A stretch of DNA of 46,378 nucleotides, taken from positions 1 through 46,378 of the forward strand of contig CACYQI010000025.1 in NCBI GenBank assembly GCA_902776455.1. The letters are read 5' to 3'. This document shows positions 15,571-24,698 of this stretch, piece by piece. A program made the position numbers and the translations under genes. The DNA comes from an uncultured Bacteroidales bacterium. Lineage in GTDB: Bacteria > Bacteroidota > Bacteroidia > Bacteroidales > Bacteroidaceae. How positions within the stretch are numbered: position 1 is the stretch's first letter; each line of letters opens with the position of its first letter. A model generated the notes under the pieces. It did no database searches. It worked only from the letters and a program-made list of their open reading frames with translations, and was not told the DNA's origin.

Positions 15571-16230
15571 TTAGTCGTCGAAGTCCTCGCCTTCTACCTT
15601 CGGCCCTGTGTATTCCTTGCGGGCTTTCTGCTGCGGGGCTTTCTTCTCGCGGACAGGAGCTTCGGCGGGAGCCTCGGCTTCTTCCTGGACTTTCTTGGGC
15701 GCTGCCTGCTTCTTCGGGGCAAGGAACATGATCATGCGCTTGCCTTCGAGCTGCGGCATCGACTCTACCTTGCCGTATTCCTCCAAGTCGGCTGCGAAGC
15801 GAAGCAGCAGCACTTCGCCCTGCTCCTTGAAGAGGATGCTGCGGCCCTTGAAGAAGACGTAGGCCTTCACCTTGTCGCCGTCGCTGAGGAAGCCTTGGGC
15901 GTGCTTGAGCTTGAAGTTGTAGTCGTGGTCGTCGGTCTGCGGTCCGAAGCGGATTTCCTTGACATCGACTTTCACTTGCTTTGCCTTGATTTCCTTCTGA
16001 TGCTTCTTCTGCTGATAGATGAACTTGCTGTAGTCGATGAGTCGGCACACAGGAGGCTCTGCATTTGGAGAAATCTCTACGAGGTCAACGCCACGCTGCT
16101 CTGCCATCTGCAGGGCTTTGGAGATGGAGACGACGCTGCTTTCGATATCGTCGCCTACGATACGGACATCGCGGACACCACGAATCTGTTCGTTGACGCG
16201 ATACTGCTGTTTCAGGTTTGGTTTCTTCAT
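15571..16230 (-). CDS. infC: Translation initiation factor IF-3
   Basis: IF-3 binds the 30S subunit, checks initiator tRNA pairing and prevents early 50S joining. N-domain: [19 protein letters not shown]...[32 protein letters not shown]-domain: [41 protein letters not shown] and [12 protein letters not shown]. Start is ATG (16228-16230), not the AUU used in enterobacteria. A C-terminal Ala/Glu/Lys-rich extension of about 35 residues ending [14 protein letters not shown] is usual in Bacteroidetes. Co-transcribed with thrS. Confidence 0.97.
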   Translation of the reverse strand: MKKPNLKQQYRVNEQIRGVRDVRIVGDDIESSVVSISKALQMAEQRGVDLVEISPNAEPPVCRLIDYSKFIYQQKKHQKEIKAKQVKVDVKEIRFGPQTDDHDYNFKLKHAQGFLSDGDKVKAYVFFKGRSILFKEQGEVLLLRFAADLEEYGKVESMPQLEGKRMIMFLAPKKQAAPKKVQEEAEAPAEAPVREKKAPQQKARKEYTGPKVEGEDFDD

Positions 16231-16354
16231 TAATGATGTTAAAGCGTTAAACTGTTAAAGTGTCAAAGAATTAAAGAATTAAAGAGTTGGCGACCTGGCC
16301 TGATGCTTTTAACCTTATAATTCTTTAGCCTTTTAACCTTTTCGGGGTGCAAAT

Positions 16355-18310
16355 TTAGCACTTTTCTGTCATTCTACGAACTTCTTCGAGGATTTTCTTT
16401 GCAAATTCTTCGTATTTCATTGTTCCTTGCTCTCCTCCGCCACGTTGGCGGAAGCTAACAGTGCCCTCTTCCTGCTCTTTTTCACCTACGATGAGCATGT
16501 AGGGGATGTGCTTCAGCTCGGTGTCGCGAATCTTGCGGCCTATCTTCTCGCTGCGGTCGTCAATGGTGGTGCGGACGCCTACTGTATCGAAGTAAGCCTT
16601 GAGTTTCTCGGCGTACTCCTGATACTTCTCGCTGACGGGAAGGATAGCGACCTGGTCGGGCGTGAGCCAGAGGGGGAAGTGGCCTGCTGTGTGCTCGATG
16701 AGGACGGCCACGAAGCGTTCCATGGAGCCGAAGGGAGCGCGGTGAATCATGACAGGACGGTGCTTCTGTCCGTCCTCGCCGACGTATTCGAGCTGGAAGC
16801 GCTGGGGCAACTGATAGTCAACCTGGATGGTGCCGAGCTGCCAGCGGCGACCGATGGCGTCCTTCACCATGAAGTCGAGCTTCGGACCGTAGAAGGCGGC
16901 CTCGCCAAGCTCTTGACGTGCCTTCATGCCCTTCTCGGCGCAAGCGTCGATGATGGCCTGTTCAGCACTTGCCCAGTCTTCATCGGAGCCGATGTACTTC
17001 TCCTTGTCGTTGGGGTCGCGCAGGGAAATCTGGACTTCCACATTCTCGTCGCTGAAGTTGAAGGTAGCGAAGACACGCTGGATGATGTCCATCACGTTGA
17101 TGAACTCCCTTTTCACCTGGTCGGGACGGCAGAAGATGTGGGCGTCGTCTTGCGTAAAGCAACGGACGCGCGTCAAGCCGTGCAGCTCACCGCTCTGTTC
17201 GTAACGATAGACCGTTCCGAACTCTGCGCACCGGAAAGGCAGTTCCTTGTAGGAGCGCGGACGGTTGGCAAATATCTCGCAGTGGTGGGGGCAATTCATG
17301 GGCTTCAGCAGGTATTCCTCGCCCTCTTCGGGTGTCTGAATGGGCTGGAAGCTGTCCTTGCCGTAGTGGTCCCAGTGGCCGGAGGTCTGATAGAGGTTCT
17401 TGCCGCCGATATTGGGCGTGATGACTTCCTGATAGCCGTACTGCTTCTGAATCTTGCGAAGCATTTCCTGCAGGCGAAGACGCAGGTCGGTGCCTTTGGG
17501 AAGCCAGATGGGAAGACCTTTGCCCACACGCTCGCTGAACATGAACAGCTCCATCTCCTTGCCTATCTTGCGGTGGTCGCGCTTCTTGGCTTCCTCGAGC
17601 ATGACGAGATACTCGTCGAGCATCTTCTTCTTGGGATAGGAGATGCCGTAGAGGCGCTGCATTTGGTCCTTCGTAGCGTCGCCGCGCCAGAAGGCTCCGG
17701 CTATGCTCATCAGCTTGACGGCCTTGATGATGCCTGTGCTGACGATGTGCGGACCTTTACAGAGGTCGGTGAAGTTGCCTTGGGTATAGGTCGTGATGCT
17801 GCCGTCCTCGAGGTCTTGCTCGATGTGCTCGCACTTGTAGGTCTGGCCTGCAGCCTTAAACTGAGCCAAGCAGTCGGCCTTGCCTACTTCCTTGCGTACA
17901 ACGGCCTCGTCCTTGTGGGCCAGCTCGAGCATCTTGTCCTCAATCTCCTTGAAGTCGCCTTCGCCTATCTGCTTTCCGTCGGGAAGCAGCACGTCGTAGA
18001 AGAAGCCGTTCTCGATGGCGGGACCAAAGCCGAACTGGATGCCGGGATAAAGCTCCTGCAGCGCCTCGGCGAGGAGGTGGGCGCTGGTGTGCCAGAAGGC
18101 GTGCTTGCCCTCTTCGTCCTCGAACTTATAGAGCTTGATACTTGCATCGGCGTTGATGGGACGGTTGAGTTCCGTTGTCTCACCATTCACGCCACAGGCC
18201 ACAACGTCCTGTGCCAATCGGGGTGAAATACTCTGTGCAATCTCAAAACCGGTGACACCGCTCTTATATTCACGAACAGAGCCATCGGGGAAGGTGATCT
18301 TTATCATCAT
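16355..18310 (-). CDS. thrS: Threonyl-tRNA synthetase
   Basis: A 651-residue class II synthetase that charges tRNA-Thr. Domains in order: TGS (residues 1-62), editing domain with [12 protein letters not shown] (zinc-type His motif), catalytic core with [37 protein letters not shown] and [13 protein letters not shown], and an anticodon-binding domain with [31 protein letters not shown] and [15 protein letters not shown]. The start may be the first or second Met. First gene of the thrS-infC-rpmI-rplT group, with its own strong promoter. A TTTACGA-type repeat lies in its leader. Confidence 0.98.
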   Translation of the reverse strand: MMIKITFPDGSVREYKSGVTGFEIAQSISPRLAQDVVACGVNGETTELNRPINADASIKLYKFEDEEGKHAFWHTSAHLLAEALQELYPGIQFGFGPAIENGFFYDVLLPDGKQIGEGDFKEIEDKMLELAHKDEAVVRKEVGKADCLAQFKAAGQTYKCEHIEQDLEDGSITTYTQGNFTDLCKGPHIVSTGIIKAVKLMSIAGAFWRGDATKDQMQRLYGISYPKKKMLDEYLVMLEEAKKRDHRKIGKEMELFMFSERVGKGLPIWLPKGTDLRLRLQEMLRKIQKQYGYQEVITPNIGGKNLYQTSGHWDHYGKDSFQPIQTPEEGEEYLLKPMNCPHHCEIFANRPRSYKELPFRCAEFGTVYRYEQSGELHGLTRVRCFTQDDAHIFCRPDQVKREFINVMDIIQRVFATFNFSDENVEVQISLRDPNDKEKYIGSDEDWASAEQAIIDACAEKGMKARQELGEAAFYGPKLDFMVKDAIGRRWQLGTIQVDYQLPQRFQLEYVGEDGQKHRPVMIHRAPFGSMERFVAVLIEHTAGHFPLWLTPDQVAILPVSEKYQEYAEKLKAYFDTVGVRTTIDDRSEKIGRKIRDTELKHIPYMLIVGEKEQEEGTVSFRQRGGGEQGTMKYEEFAKKILEEVRRMTEKC

Positions 18311-18359
18311 GTCATTTACGATTTGACAATTTACGATTTACTATTTATTTTTGCGGGTG

Positions 18360-18390
18360 CAAAGATAGTGCTTTTTCATTATATAACAAA
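18360..18390 (-). promoter_or_regulatory. Complete promoter for the thrS operon
   Basis: -7 box TATCTTTG (18360-18367) and -33 TTTG (18387-18390) are separated by exactly 19 bases on the minus strand, with about 50 bases of leader before thrS. Confidence 0.75.
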
Positions 18391-18439
18391 GGAAAAAGGG
18401 AAAAAGAAAGTCTAAAGGACGAAAAGGTGAAAAAAAGGC

Positions 18440-18752
18440 ACGGTGCGATTGCCGACGCAACACGTTAAGTTGGCCAACACAACACGTTAAGTTGCCAAAC
18501 TAAGCGTGCTGCGTTTGCAGAAGACCTTAAGGTTCCTAAAGTCCCTAAGGTCCCTAAAGTCTTTAGGGTCTTTAGAAAATGCAAAATGAAATTGATTTTA
18601 CTCGTCACTCGTCACCAATAGGCTTGAATCCCTTTATAATAGGCAAGTTGCAGTGGTGACGAGTGCCTGACGACTCGTCACCACTCGTCACCCACTCATC
18701 ACCCTCATAATTCTTTGACAATCAAAACCATACAAGGCAAGGTGATGAGTGA
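18440..18752. repeat. Composite repeat region upstream of thrS
   Basis: Holds two AACACGTTAAGTTG units (about 18459-18505), a 9-bp-unit run related to AAGGTCTTT (about 18525-18580) and a GTCACC/GTCACT-rich element (about 18598-18752) with long inverted segments GGTGATGAGTGACGAGTG and CACTCGTCACC. No gene is visible from 18311 to 18972. Confidence 0.65.
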
Positions 18753-18865
18753 CGAGTGTTTTTAATTTTAATTTTTTTTCTTCTAAGGAGAAAAGGAGTC
18801 AAGGAGGTTCGCTGCAAGGCAACGATAAAACTCCTATACTCCCAGACTCCTTAGAAAATAAAAGA

Positions 18866-18902
18866 AGCCCCGTAAACAGGATTCGTTTCTGTTCGCGGGG
18901 CT
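18866..18902 (-). terminator. Terminator after the surface-protein fragment
   Basis: AGCCCCG pairs with CGGGGCT, with inner AACAG/CTGTT pairing, followed on the minus strand by TTCTTTTATTTTC. It lies about 70 bases downstream of the stop at 18973. Confidence 0.6.
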
Positions 18903-18972
18903 ACTATTTTCAGAGTGTGACACTCAGGCGCCAAGCGACGCAATCTTCAATCCTCAATCTTCAATCCATTCC

Positions 18973-19310
18973 TCACTTAATCACGACCTTTCTGCCATTT
19001 TGGATGTTGACACCTTTCGTGGGCTTGCTCATGCGCTGGCCGGCGAGATTGTAAATCTTTAAGTCCTTTCCTTTAGGAGAGGATTTAGGAGAGGCAATCC
19101 CTGTCGCAGTCTCTTTGCCAGCATAGCTTACGGCATCCGTATCTGCAAAGCGTATGTTGTAGAGCCTTGCTGTGCTTTCGCCGTTGATATTGATAGGGAT
19201 ACGGAGCAGTTCGCCGTCCTTGAAGGTGTTGAGGTTCATGCTGTAGAGAATGAAGAGCAGGTCACCATTATCAAGCGTCTCCATGCAGAGTGTGTGTCCG
19301 TCTGTAGGAC
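18973..19310 (-). pseudogene. C-terminal fragment of a surface protein
   Basis: Only the last 110 or so residues of an exported protein remain. They read LDNGDLLFILYSMNLNTF, then DGELLRIPININGESTARLYNIR, then ASPKSSPKGKDLKIYNLAGQRM, ending NIQNGRKVVIK, a sorting-type C-terminus. The frame stays open to about 19545, but that part is antisense to the neighbouring gene and not credible. The fragment therefore appears to lose its 5' end near 19300. The segment 19059-19095, encoding SPKSSPKGKDL, is a mobile CCCTAAAGGG repeat. A close copy of the same 3' end lies at 42354-42572. Confidence 0.7.
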
Positions 19311-20250
19311 GCACGGCGACTTCGACTATCTGGCGGAGCAAATCGAGAAGCGAACTGGCGAAATGCTGAGCAGCAACACGCTGATGCGGCTTTGGGGCTA
19401 CAGGTCTTCGGTGACTGCGCGGCAGTCCACGCTCGACATCCTGTCGCGTTTCGTCGGATATGAAGACTACACGCACTTCATGGCGGCAAATGAAATCGAG
19501 GAAGAAGAGGCTGGCTCGGATACAAACGAAGATGTTCCTGCGCAAGAAGAAGAGCAGGAAGCTCCCACAGCCTCAACCCCTCATCGTTTCATTTTCTCTC
19601 CATTTTATCGCAGGATTCTGTTTCCTATAGCAGTACTTGCTCTCGTGATTGGAGCAAATTTCTTCCTTTATGAAAAGACCAAGACAAAGCCCGAGCCAAT
19701 GCTTTTGACAAGCGTGTCCGAGCTACGCAACGACAGGAAGTACCTTATTCATACGCGCAACATGGAGCGAGGTTCGCTGGGCATTGAGAGTCCCGAACTT
19801 GCCACGACTTGTCCCAGGGCTATCTTTCATAGCTGCGACACGGCATCTGCCTTTGCCATACTTAAATTCGAGGACAACTTTTTCCTTTACAGCACTGTCA
19901 GCAACCGCTTCATCAGCATCAATTCCTTCGAGAGCAACGACCCGCTCTACCAAAATCGTTGCGCTATCGACATCATCATGGAGCAGGGCTATTTTGTCTT
20001 CAATTTCTGGTTCGACAAGTCGCTGGGCAGGGTTGCTACGCTGAACGTGAACTGGAAAGACGGGGTAGTCATTACACCATGGGGCACATACAACGGCATC
20101 TTCGACAACGGCAACCTCTTTACCATCGAAGATGCAGGTCATTTCGACCCGACTGAGGCTTTAGAAAAGCTACGAGAGAGTGCCGACAAACATCGGTACG
20201 ATGTCTATCATCCCGACAGCTTAGAGTGGAGGCAAATCCTGTTTAAGTGA
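19294..20250 (+). CDS. Membrane-anchored hypothetical protein, probably 5'-truncated
   Basis: The frame from GTG 19294 gives 318 residues. The N-terminal domain HGDFDYLAEQIEKRTGEMLSSNTLMRLWGYRSS...ARQSTLDILSRFVGYEDYTHFM is a small helical domain common in Bacteroidales proteins, where it is usually preceded by about 20 more residues; here these are missing and no ATG is available. A membrane segment (about residues 108-126) follows, then an extracytoplasmic domain with SVSELRNDRKYLIHTRN, EDNFFLYSTVSNRFIS and VVITPWGTYNGIFDNGNLF. Function unknown; perhaps signalling. The missing 5' end coincides with the truncation of the opposite-strand fragment. Confidence 0.7.
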   Translation: MSVCRTHGDFDYLAEQIEKRTGEMLSSNTLMRLWGYRSSVTARQSTLDILSRFVGYEDYTHFMAANEIEEEEAGSDTNEDVPAQEEEQEAPTASTPHRFIFSPFYRRILFPIAVLALVIGANFFLYEKTKTKPEPMLLTSVSELRNDRKYLIHTRNMERGSLGIESPELATTCPRAIFHSCDTASAFAILKFEDNFFLYSTVSNRFISINSFESNDPLYQNRCAIDIIMEQGYFVFNFWFDKSLGRVATLNVNWKDGVVITPWGTYNGIFDNGNLFTIEDAGHFDPTEALEKLRESADKHRYDVYHPDSLEWRQILFK

Positions 20251-20279
20251 CCCTGATGACAGCATGAAACAAAACGCCG

Positions 20280-22325
20280 TCATTTTTTAGTGTTTTTCGA
20301 TGTTAACTCTTTCGAGTATTTCTTAATAAGGTTATAGGCAGTATAAAGTCCCAGTTCACCTGCTTGAGAAAGGTCGCTCAGTCCTTGTTCTATTTGTCCT
20401 CCAAGAATATATGCGACACCTCTGCTATAGTATGCGCTCGGGAAGTGGGGGTCGAGTTCAAGGGCACGGCTAAACGACTTCTGAGCTGCAAGATAATCTG
20501 CCAGTTGAATCTGTACGCAGCCTATGTTGTAGTGCAGGAAAGGTGCATCAGGCATGAGGTCGGAGGCCTTGCTGTAGTCTTGAACTGCCATGAGATAACC
20601 GAGGCGGAGGTCGGAGGCGTTGGCCGTCGTTCTCGACACTTCGAGCTGAGCAAAGCGACACTGGGCTCGCAGGATATAAGCCAATGGGTCGGAGCCGTTC
20701 ATTTGAATAAGGTGAGTCATATCCCAAATGGCATTCTCAAAGTCGCGGATATGATAGTAGTCGAGAGCACGATTCAAGAGCAGATTGCGGTCTGCCATGT
20801 CGAGGGTCTTTTGTTCAAACTCCTCTATCCGTTCGGAGAGTGCCGTTATTGAGGCTTGGTGAGCTTCTGTCTGCTTCTCGGTCAGCGGAGCCTCGTTGTC
20901 CGTCAGATACAGTTGCAAAGGGAACACATGCTGATTGTTGAGTTCCTCTATCTGAGGGCAATAGGCGACGTATGTGTTGGTTTCTGAAGTTCGCCTGTAG
21001 TATGTGAGTGAGAAGATAGGTTCCGGCCTCAGTTCTGTCTGGCGGTTCTGCACCTTGCCACGAAACTCGCTGACGTATTCGTTCTCTTCCTCGTGGGTAT
21101 CTTCTTCGACAAGTGCTGCATAGTCCTCGATATTGTGCTCACTCTTTTTCCGAGTACGCACAGGACGTTTCTTTCCCTGTACGGCATCGAGCTGAGCCTG
21201 CAGCACCTTAAACTCGTCGCGCTCGGCTCCGTTGATGTCGCCAATCTTTCGCTTGATGGCCGCCCGCTGACGATACCCGTCCCAGAACTCGGGATAGTCC
21301 TTGATGACGGCGCTGATGTCGCGGATGGCACCCTTGTGGTCGCCGATGTTGTCGAGCAAGAGGGCGCGATTGTAGAGAGCGATGGTGTTGTCCGGCTCAA
21401 GCTCCAGCACGAAGTTGAAGTCCTCGATGGCAAGATTGTCCTCGCCCACGTTGGCCCGAAGCAGGCCGCGATTGTAGTGGGCAAGGTAGTTGCGCGGTTC
21501 GAGGTCGAGGCAGGCATCGTAGTCCGACATGGCTCCCCGAAGGTTGTCCTGATTGTAGCGAGCCAGGGCGCGGTTGACATAAAGAGCGGCCATGCGGGGC
21601 ATCTGCGTGATGGCCTTGTCGAGCGAAGCTTCGGCCTCCTTGTACTCCTTGCGGTTCCCCTGGAACATCGCCTTCATGCTCCACGCCTTGCCGTCGTACT
21701 CGTCGAGTTCGAGAGCACGGTCTGCCCATTTCTCCGCCTTGACGGTATCTTGCCGGAGCAACGAGACCTGTGCCTTCATGGTGTACTGCTCCGTCTCTTT
21801 AGGCCAATGGCGGAGGGCAACGTCGAGCGAAGAATCGGCCCGCTCGTACTCCTTCAACTCTATCTGGCACAGCACGATGTTGTGCCAAGCGTTGTGGTCG
21901 AGCGGGTTGATGGCGATGGCTTTCTTGTAGTCCTCCTCGGCCAAGGCGTAACGGCTCTGGTTGATGCGACAAAGGGCACGCAGGATGTAGTGGTTGAGGG
22001 CGTAGGGGTTGCGCTCCACGGCATTGTTGCAGTCGATTTCCGCTCCCTGAAAGTCCTCCAGATAGAACTTGGCTAAAGCACGATAGAAATAAGGCTCACC
22101 CAGCCACGGCTTTGCGCTTATGACCATATTAAAACGCTGGATGGCCAGCACATAGTCTTCATAATAAAGCGCATTACGCCCCATCAGGAGGACGCGGTCC
22201 GTGTTGATCTGAGCGGAAGCACATTGACCATTAGCCATTGACCATTGACCATTAACCTCACGCCAATGAAAGCTGAACATACCCAAAAGCATAGCCACAA
22301 GCAATGTCAGTCGCTTTACCCTCAT
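20280..22325 (-). CDS. TPR-repeat protein
   Basis: A 681-residue exported protein. The signal region MRVKRLTLLVAMLLGMFSFHW is followed by EVNGQWSMANGQ, which is encoded by AATGGTC heptamers (22221-22256), before the CASAQ cleavage-like site. About seven tetratricopeptide units occupy residues 45-400 (FYLEDFQGAEIDCNNAVERNPY, YALAEEDYKKAIAINP, YNRGLLRANVGEDNLAIEDFNFVLELEP) and three more residues 525-670. A charged linker RTRKKSEHNIEDYAALVEEDTHEEENEY separates them. Likely a periplasmic or outer-membrane scaffold. It lies between def and thrS as in other Bacteroidales. Confidence 0.9.
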   Translation of the reverse strand: MRVKRLTLLVAMLLGMFSFHWREVNGQWSMANGQCASAQINTDRVLLMGRNALYYEDYVLAIQRFNMVISAKPWLGEPYFYRALAKFYLEDFQGAEIDCNNAVERNPYALNHYILRALCRINQSRYALAEEDYKKAIAINPLDHNAWHNIVLCQIELKEYERADSSLDVALRHWPKETEQYTMKAQVSLLRQDTVKAEKWADRALELDEYDGKAWSMKAMFQGNRKEYKEAEASLDKAITQMPRMAALYVNRALARYNQDNLRGAMSDYDACLDLEPRNYLAHYNRGLLRANVGEDNLAIEDFNFVLELEPDNTIALYNRALLLDNIGDHKGAIRDISAVIKDYPEFWDGYRQRAAIKRKIGDINGAERDEFKVLQAQLDAVQGKKRPVRTRKKSEHNIEDYAALVEEDTHEEENEYVSEFRGKVQNRQTELRPEPIFSLTYYRRTSETNTYVAYCPQIEELNNQHVFPLQLYLTDNEAPLTEKQTEAHQASITALSERIEEFEQKTLDMADRNLLLNRALDYYHIRDFENAIWDMTHLIQMNGSDPLAYILRAQCRFAQLEVSRTTANASDLRLGYLMAVQDYSKASDLMPDAPFLHYNIGCVQIQLADYLAAQKSFSRALELDPHFPSAYYSRGVAYILGGQIEQGLSDLSQAGELGLYTAYNLIKKYSKELTSKNTKK
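22221..22256. repeat. AATGGTC heptamers inside the TPR signal region
   Basis: Five 7-bp units, read on the plus strand as ATTGACC/ATTAGCC, lie in frame in the coding sequence. A second AATGGTC run (about 22334-22381) lies in the leader, so the start codon is flanked on both sides by the same repeat. Confidence 0.8.
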
Positions 22326-22388
22326 AGCCTTCTATGGTCAATATCTAATGGTCAATGGTTCAATGGTCAATGGTCAATGGATGAAAGT

Positions 22389-22946
22389 TCAACGCTTTAC
22401 TTTCACCTTGTAGTTGCAGGAAAAGTTTCCCTGCCTGATGTCTTGGAGTTTGGATTTGGTGAGCTGGCGGCGCAGGCCTTTCAGGTGGTCGGTAAAGACA
22501 ACGCCGTCGAGGTGGTCGAACTCGTGCTGCATGACGCGGGCCAGGTAGCCCTCAACCCATTCGTCGTGCTCCTCGAACTGCTCGTCCTGATAGGTGACGC
22601 GGATGCGCTTCGCCCGCTTCACCTTCTCGTGAATGCCTGGCAGGCTGAGGCATCCCTCCTCCATGATGTCGGTCTCCGTTTCGTCGTATTCCTCGATGAA
22701 TGGATTGATGAACGTACGGACGTAGCCCTTGTACTCGGGAAGGTCTTCGCTGATGACGTCGAGATTGATGATGGCAAGCCGGATGGGAACTCCCACTTGC
22801 GGCGCTGCAAGGCCGATGCCTTCGCTTCGCTCCAGCGTTTCGTACATATCCTTGATAAGCTGGTCGAGCTTCGGATAGTCTTTGTCTATTTCCTCAGCCT
22901 CTTGCCTAAGCACGGGCTGACCGTATGTGTAGATTGGTAGAATCAT
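22389..22946 (-). CDS. def: Peptide deformylase
   Basis: A 185-residue metalloenzyme that removes the formyl group from nascent peptides. All three motifs are present: GIGLAAPQVG (motif 1), EEGCLSLPG (motif 2, Cys metal ligand) and QHEFDHLDG (motif 3, two His ligands and the catalytic Glu). Length is normal. It is flanked by ruvX upstream and the TPR gene downstream on the same strand, a conserved order. Confidence 0.97.
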   Translation of the reverse strand: MILPIYTYGQPVLRQEAEEIDKDYPKLDQLIKDMYETLERSEGIGLAAPQVGVPIRLAIINLDVISEDLPEYKGYVRTFINPFIEEYDETETDIMEEGCLSLPGIHEKVKRAKRIRVTYQDEQFEEHDEWVEGYLARVMQHEFDHLDGVVFTDHLKGLRRQLTKSKLQDIRQGNFSCNYKVKVKR

Positions 22947-23043
22947 GTCTGTTTCAATTAAGAGTTAAGGACTAAGAAGTAAGGATTCCTTCTTTCGGGC
23001 AAACGCCTTTACCTTCACTTAATTCCTCTCTTCCTTTCCTTAA

Positions 23044-23457
23044 TCATTGCTTTCTCCCCATCCATCCTTGCAGGATGATTGTAGCGCTCACTTCATCGAC
23101 GAGTGCTTTGTTGCGGCGCGCCATCTTGCCTATGCCGCTTTGCAGGATTGTCTGCTGGGCAAGGATGCTGGTGTAGCGCTCGTCCCACATGTCGATAGGG
23201 ACGGCAGGGAACGCCTTCTGCAACTGAGCGATGAAGGCTTTCACTCGCGGAAGATTGTCGCTGTCCCGACCGTTTGTCTGCTTAGGAAGGCCTACGACGA
23301 AGCGTTCCACCTGTTCCCTCGAAAGGTAGTCCTTCAGGTAGGGAAGCAGTCTGTGCGTCTCGACTGTAGTAAGCCCGCCCGGAATAATCTGCAAAGGGTC
23401 CGTCACAGCCAAGCCGGTGCGACGAACCCCATAATCTATTGCGAGAACTCTTCCCAC
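23044..23457 (-). CDS. ruvX: Putative pre-16S rRNA nuclease YqgF/RuvX
   Basis: A 137-residue RNase H-fold nuclease implicated in 16S rRNA 5'-end maturation. Motifs: VLAIDYGVRRTGLAVTDP (first catalytic Asp), VVGLPKQTNGRDSD, DMWDERYTSILAQQ (Glu) and ALVDEVSATIILQGWM (last Asp). Upstream of def with about 100 bases between. Directly upstream lies a long 9-bp repeat array, so its promoter is not evident. Confidence 0.93.
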   Translation of the reverse strand: MGRVLAIDYGVRRTGLAVTDPLQIIPGGLTTVETHRLLPYLKDYLSREQVERFVVGLPKQTNGRDSDNLPRVKAFIAQLQKAFPAVPIDMWDERYTSILAQQTILQSGIGKMARRNKALVDEVSATIILQGWMGRKQ

Positions 23458-23481
23458 ATTATTATAATTAGAGTGCCCTTG

Positions 23482-23632
23482 AAGGTCGTTAAGGACTTTA
23501 AGGACTTTAAGGTCTTTAGGGACTTTAAGGTCATTAAGGTCTTTAGGGTCTTTAAGGTTTCTAAGGTCGTTAAGGACTTTAAGATCTTTAGGGTCTTTAA
23601 GGACTTTAACGACGCTAAGGTCTTAGGGTCTT
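23482..23632. repeat. 9-bp repeat array (AAGGTCTTT/AAGGACTTT)
   Basis: About sixteen successive 9-bp units with substitutions, such as AAGGACTTT, AAGGTCTTT, AGGGTCTTT and AAGGTCGTT. It occupies almost the whole space between ruvX and the SPOR gene. Related runs lie at about 18525-18580 and 35391-35440. Confidence 0.85.
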
Positions 23633-23648
23633 GGGAAGCTTCAGGGAT

Positions 23649-24134
23649 TTATTTCTTGTAGAGCAGCCAAGCACCAGGGTACTGTCCTTCGAGCTGGTCG
23701 CGCTTCTGAGCGGCTTCGGGCTTTGTGTCGTAGCTGCAAGCAACGACGCGATAGAATGTCTGGCCGTTCACCTGAGCCTGAGCCAAGCAGCTGTTGTAGC
23801 CCTGACCTGCAAGCTTCTGCATGAGAGCCACGCCGTTGCTCTTGATTGTAACGGAAGCCACTACCACGCCATACTGCTTCAGGGGACTTCCCTCAACGAA
23901 GGCAACGCTTTCGTTGCGTACGGCTACATTGCTGTAGTCAGCGACGGGAGCCGTGGTGACGGGTGTCACGGTGGTCTGTGTCGTTACCTGCTGTACAGGA
24001 GTCGTCGTGGTGGTTTCTGTCTGTTGGGCTTTTGCTTTTTCGTAAGCCTTCTTGTAAGCGCTTTCTTTACTCTTGCATGATGACATCATGAACACAGCGC
24101 AAACGGCGGCGCCCATCAAAAGAATCTTTTTCAT
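23649..24134 (-). CDS. SPOR-domain lipoprotein
   Basis: A 161-residue lipoprotein: signal MKKILLMGAAVCAVFMMSSC with lipobox SSC, a Thr/Val/Gln-rich linker (TETTTTTPVQQVTTQTTVT), then a C-terminal SPOR domain (about residues 80-160; KQYGVVVASVTIKSNGVALMQKLAGQGYNSCLAQAQVNGQTFYRVVACSYDTKPEAAQKRDQL). SPOR domains bind denuded glycan strands of peptidoglycan, often at the septum. Single gene with its own -7 box. Confidence 0.9.
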   Translation of the reverse strand: MKKILLMGAAVCAVFMMSSCKSKESAYKKAYEKAKAQQTETTTTTPVQQVTTQTTVTPVTTAPVADYSNVAVRNESVAFVEGSPLKQYGVVVASVTIKSNGVALMQKLAGQGYNSCLAQAQVNGQTFYRVVACSYDTKPEAAQKRDQLEGQYPGAWLLYKK

Positions 24135-24180
24135 AAACTGATTTCTTGTTAATAGTTACTTGTTCTTTCAAATTTCCTCG

Positions 24181-24188
24181 CAAAGATA
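24181..24188 (-). promoter_or_regulatory. -7 box TATCTTTG for the SPOR lipoprotein
   Basis: Matches TAnnTTTG on the minus strand, 46 bases upstream of the ATG. A weak ATTG lies 20 bases further upstream. Confidence 0.6.
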
Positions 24189-24283
24189 CTGCTTTTTCCA
24201 CAAAAGCACAATAAAAAGGACAGAAAATGCCGCCTTTTCAACATTTTTTTGCATTTTTGTGTTCAACGAAAGCCAAAATTCAC

Positions 24284-24291
24284 TATATTTG
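24284..24291 (+). promoter_or_regulatory. -7 box TATATTTG for the YtxH trio
   Basis: Matches TAnnTTTG about 85 bases upstream of ATG 24377. A TTTG lies 24 bases upstream, longer than the usual 19. Confidence 0.5.
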
Positions 24292-24376
24292 TAGCAGGAA
24301 ACGACCAAAGTGGTGTTTCCCGGGAGTAATAATAGAAGTAATCATCGGTAGTAAAAAAGAAAGAAAGGAGAAAACG

Positions 24377-24589
24377 ATGAAAGCATTAGATTTTTTGGTA
24401 GCCTTCGTAGGCGGTGCAGCCGTCGGTGCTGCTTGTGGTTTGCTGTTTGCCCCGGAGAAGGGCAGCGAACTCCGTGAGAAGATTGCAGAAGCCCTGCGCA
24501 AGCGTGGCATCAAGCTCAACCGCAAGGAGATGTCTGAGCTGGTTGACGAGATCGCCGAGGAGCTGCAGGCTGCAAAGGAAGAGGAATAA
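24377..24589 (+). CDS. YtxH-like small membrane protein
   Basis: A 70-residue protein: one hydrophobic Gly/Ala-rich segment (LDFLVAFVGGAAVGAACGLLFAP), then EKGSELREKIAEALRKRGIKL and an amphipathic helix MSELVDEIAEELQAAKEEE. This is the YtxH/gas-vesicle-GvpP-like layout. ATG 24377 is chosen because AAGGAG (24365-24370) lies at proper spacing. First of three small genes that are probably co-expressed and act at the inner membrane; role unknown, perhaps envelope stress. Confidence 0.8.
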   Translation: MKALDFLVAFVGGAAVGAACGLLFAPEKGSELREKIAEALRKRGIKLNRKEMSELVDEIAEELQAAKEEE

Positions 24590-24604
24590 CCTTTAACAAC
24601 AGTA

Positions 24605-24695
24605 CATAGTCCATAGTTCCCGGTTCGAGGCCGGGCTGCGCTCCAACACGAACGAAGCCAAGCATGAACCCGCGACTATGGACTATGAACTACGG
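24605..24695. repeat. Inverted repeat with CATAGTCCATAGT arms
   Basis: ACATAGTCCATAGT on the left and ACTATGGACTATG on the right are complementary, and CCCGGTTCGAGGCCGGG forms an inner hairpin. The right arm and following AACTACGGACCATGAAC run into the start of the next gene, supplying its upstream in-frame codons. Confidence 0.65.
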
Positions 24696-24698
24696 ACC

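Noticed and set aside
16427-18226. 599-codon plus-strand frame
   Set aside because: Antisense shadow of thrS; its composition is that of a reversed coding strand and it has no domain signal.
19294-19545. N-terminal part of the 190-codon minus-strand frame 18973-19545
   Set aside because: It is antisense to the well-supported helical domain of the plus-strand gene; only the C-terminal part is credible.
22245-22940. 231-codon plus-strand frame over def
   Set aside because: Antisense shadow of peptide deformylase, beginning in AATGGTC repeat DNA.
24616-24660. Possible tRNA, because GGTTCGA occurs
   Set aside because: The sequence folds as a simple CCCGG/CCGGG hairpin with no acceptor, D or anticodon arms.
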